Both the position numbers and the translations under genes were made by a program. DNA of 7,827 bases. Source: Caldilineales bacterium (lineage in GTDB: Bacteria > Chloroflexota > Anaerolineae > JAAEKA01). This document shows, piece by piece, positions 6,749 through 7,827 of the stretch (positions within the stretch are counted from its first letter, which is position 1; each line of letters begins with the position of its first letter). The notes below the pieces were generated by a model. That model was not told where the DNA came from. It did not search any database and was given only the letters and a program-made list of their open reading frames with translations. The stretch spans positions 1-7,827 of the forward strand of contig JAJTXO010000159.1 in the NCBI GenBank assembly GCA_021463315.1, in the 5' to 3' direction.

Positions 6749-7756
6749 ATGATCCAACAAGCTATCGCCCACCTGCTGGACCGCCGCGACCTGAGCGAGG
6801 ATGAGGCCTATGCCGCGATGATGGAGATCATGGCTGGCCAGGCGACGCAGGCGCAGATCGGCGGCTTTTTGGTGGCGCTGCGCATGAAGGGCGAGACGGT
6901 GGCCGAGATCGCCGGCTGCGCGCGGGCCATGCGGGCCAACGCCGTCGCGGTGACGCCCCAGCGCCGGCCGCTGACCGATATCGTCGGCACCGGCGGCGAC
7001 CACAGCGGCACCTTCAACATCTCCACCACCGCGGCCTTCGTCATCGCCGGCGCCGGCGTGCCCGTGGCCAAGCACGGCAACCGCTCCATCACCAGCAAGG
7101 CCGGCAGCGCCGACGTGCTGGGCGCGCTGGGCGTGCGGCTGGACATCAACGCGGCGCAGGTGGCGGCCTGCATCGACCAGGCCGGCATCGGCTTCTGCTA
7201 CGCGGTCAACCACCACCCGGCCATGCGCCACGCCATCGGCCCGCGCCGCGAGCTGGCCGCGCGCACGGTGTTCAACATCCTTGGCCCGCTGACCAACCCG
7301 GCCAACGCCGAATACATGGCCATCGGCGTCTTCAGCCCGGAGCTGACCGAGCCGCTGGCCGGCGTGCTGGGCCGGCTGGGCAGCGCCGCGGCCTTCGTGG
7401 TCCACGGCCACGGCGGGCTGGACGAGCTCAGCCTGAACGGGCCGAACCGGGTCAGCGAGCTGCGGGATGGCGTCGTGCGCAGCTTCGAGCTGGACGCGCC
7501 CGAGCTGGGCCTGCGGCGGGCCAGCCTGGTCGAGCTGCAGGGAGGCGACGCGGCCGACAACGCCCGCATCACCCGCCGCATCCTCAGCGGCGAAGAGCCA
7601 GGCCCCATGCGCGACGCCGTGCTGTTCAACGCGGCCATGGGCCTGGCCGTGCCCGACGGAGACTGGCCATCCGCCCTCGGGCGCGCCCGCGCCAGCCTGG
7701 ACAGCGGCGCGGCCCTCGTGGCGCTGGAGCGGCTGGTGGAGGTTAGTAATCGGTGA
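6749..7756 (+). CDS. trpD: anthranilate phosphoribosyltransferase
   Basis: TrpD transfers phosphoribose from PRPP to anthranilate, the second step of the pathway. The 335-residue length is normal. The PRPP-binding loop G80-T-G-G-D84, the following F-N-I-S-T motif, K108-H-G-N-R112, the S-K-A-G-S-A-D segment and L-G-P-L-T-N-P are all present, so it should be active. I choose the ATG at 6749 because GAAGGAG (6737-6743) lies 5 nt upstream and MIQQAIAHLLDRRDLS is a normal opening. The in-frame ATG at 6674 would add 25 residues translated from the repeat array and has no family support. The final codons, S-N-R and TGA, run into the CGGTGAT array that follows. Confidence 0.97.
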   Translation: MIQQAIAHLLDRRDLSEDEAYAAMMEIMAGQATQAQIGGFLVALRMKGETVAEIAGCARAMRANAVAVTPQRRPLTDIVGTGGDHSGTFNISTTAAFVIAGAGVPVAKHGNRSITSKAGSADVLGALGVRLDINAAQVAACIDQAGIGFCYAVNHHPAMRHAIGPRRELAARTVFNILGPLTNPANAEYMAIGVFSPELTEPLAGVLGRLGSAAAFVVHGHGGLDELSLNGPNRVSELRDGVVRSFELDAPELGLRRASLVELQGGDAADNARITRRILSGEEPGPMRDAVLFNAAMGLAVPDGDWPSALGRARASLDSGAALVALERLVEVSNR

Positions 7757-7827
7757 TCGGTGATCGGTGATCGGTGATCGGTGATCGGTGATCGGTGAGC
7801 GGTGAACGGTGAACGGTGATCGGTGAT
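7751..7827 (+). repeat. CGGTGAT-family tandem array, cut by the window end
   Basis: Eleven 7-nt units run without a break to the last base: CGGTGAT, with one CGGTGAG and two CGGTGAA. The trpD TGA stop (7754-7756) lies in the first unit. By analogy with the other spacers this should be the left arm of an element whose inverse arm lies beyond the window. Confidence 0.95.

Overview
The window carries the front part of a tryptophan operon, all on the + strand: trpE, trpS, a small four-helix-bundle gene, trpG and trpD. A gene for a secreted protein lies upstream. Coding DNA is GC-rich. A T-box leader, a secreted dockerin-like/GH16-like protein and short-repeat-filled spacers together suggest an uncultured Chloroflexota bacterium (Anaerolineae/Caldilineae-like). 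That placement is inference, because no rRNA or other marker gene is present.

Layout. Positions 1-132 hold two copies of a short palindrome, then a ribosome binding site. Positions 133-1515 encode a signal-peptide protein with a degenerate dockerin-like region and a C-terminal GH16-like domain. A good sigma70-type promoter (1720-1748) starts a leader of about 560 nt that I read as a tRNA-Trp T-box riboswitch. It has Stem I with a TGG specifier, a T-box sequence AGGGTGGCACCGCG, and a perfectly competing antiterminator and terminator. Then come trpE (2604-4112), trpS (4334-5380), a four-helix-bundle (S23/IVP-like) gene (5431-5898), trpG (6041-6640) and trpD (6749-7756). The operon probably continues beyond the window. 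TrpE and TrpG form anthranilate synthase, TrpD transfers phosphoribose to anthranilate, and TrpS charges tRNA-Trp, the molecule the leader senses. One signal, uncharged tRNA-Trp, would therefore control both supply and use of tryptophan.

The unusual part is the non-coding DNA. Nearly every spacer in the operon, and two internal loops of the T-box, is filled by the same kind of element: a tandem array of 7- or 8-nt units, a short core, then a tandem array of the inverse complement. At least four unrelated unit sequences share this architecture: GTAACTC, TTGGTAGA, GATGAAC and CGGTGAT. A fifth, irregular one (GGTGAATTG-like) lies in the T-box. The left array begins in or at the end of the preceding gene and supplies the stop codon of all four trp genes. 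The right array ends close to the next ribosome binding site. Left arrays place stop codons in every frame, while right arrays are open in every frame. One element (5370-6022) carries the four-helix-bundle gene between arms that can form a stem of about 32 bp. Another of the same sequence family (2037-2173) has only a 25-nt core. These could be gene-bearing and empty forms of one undescribed repeat-hairpin element.
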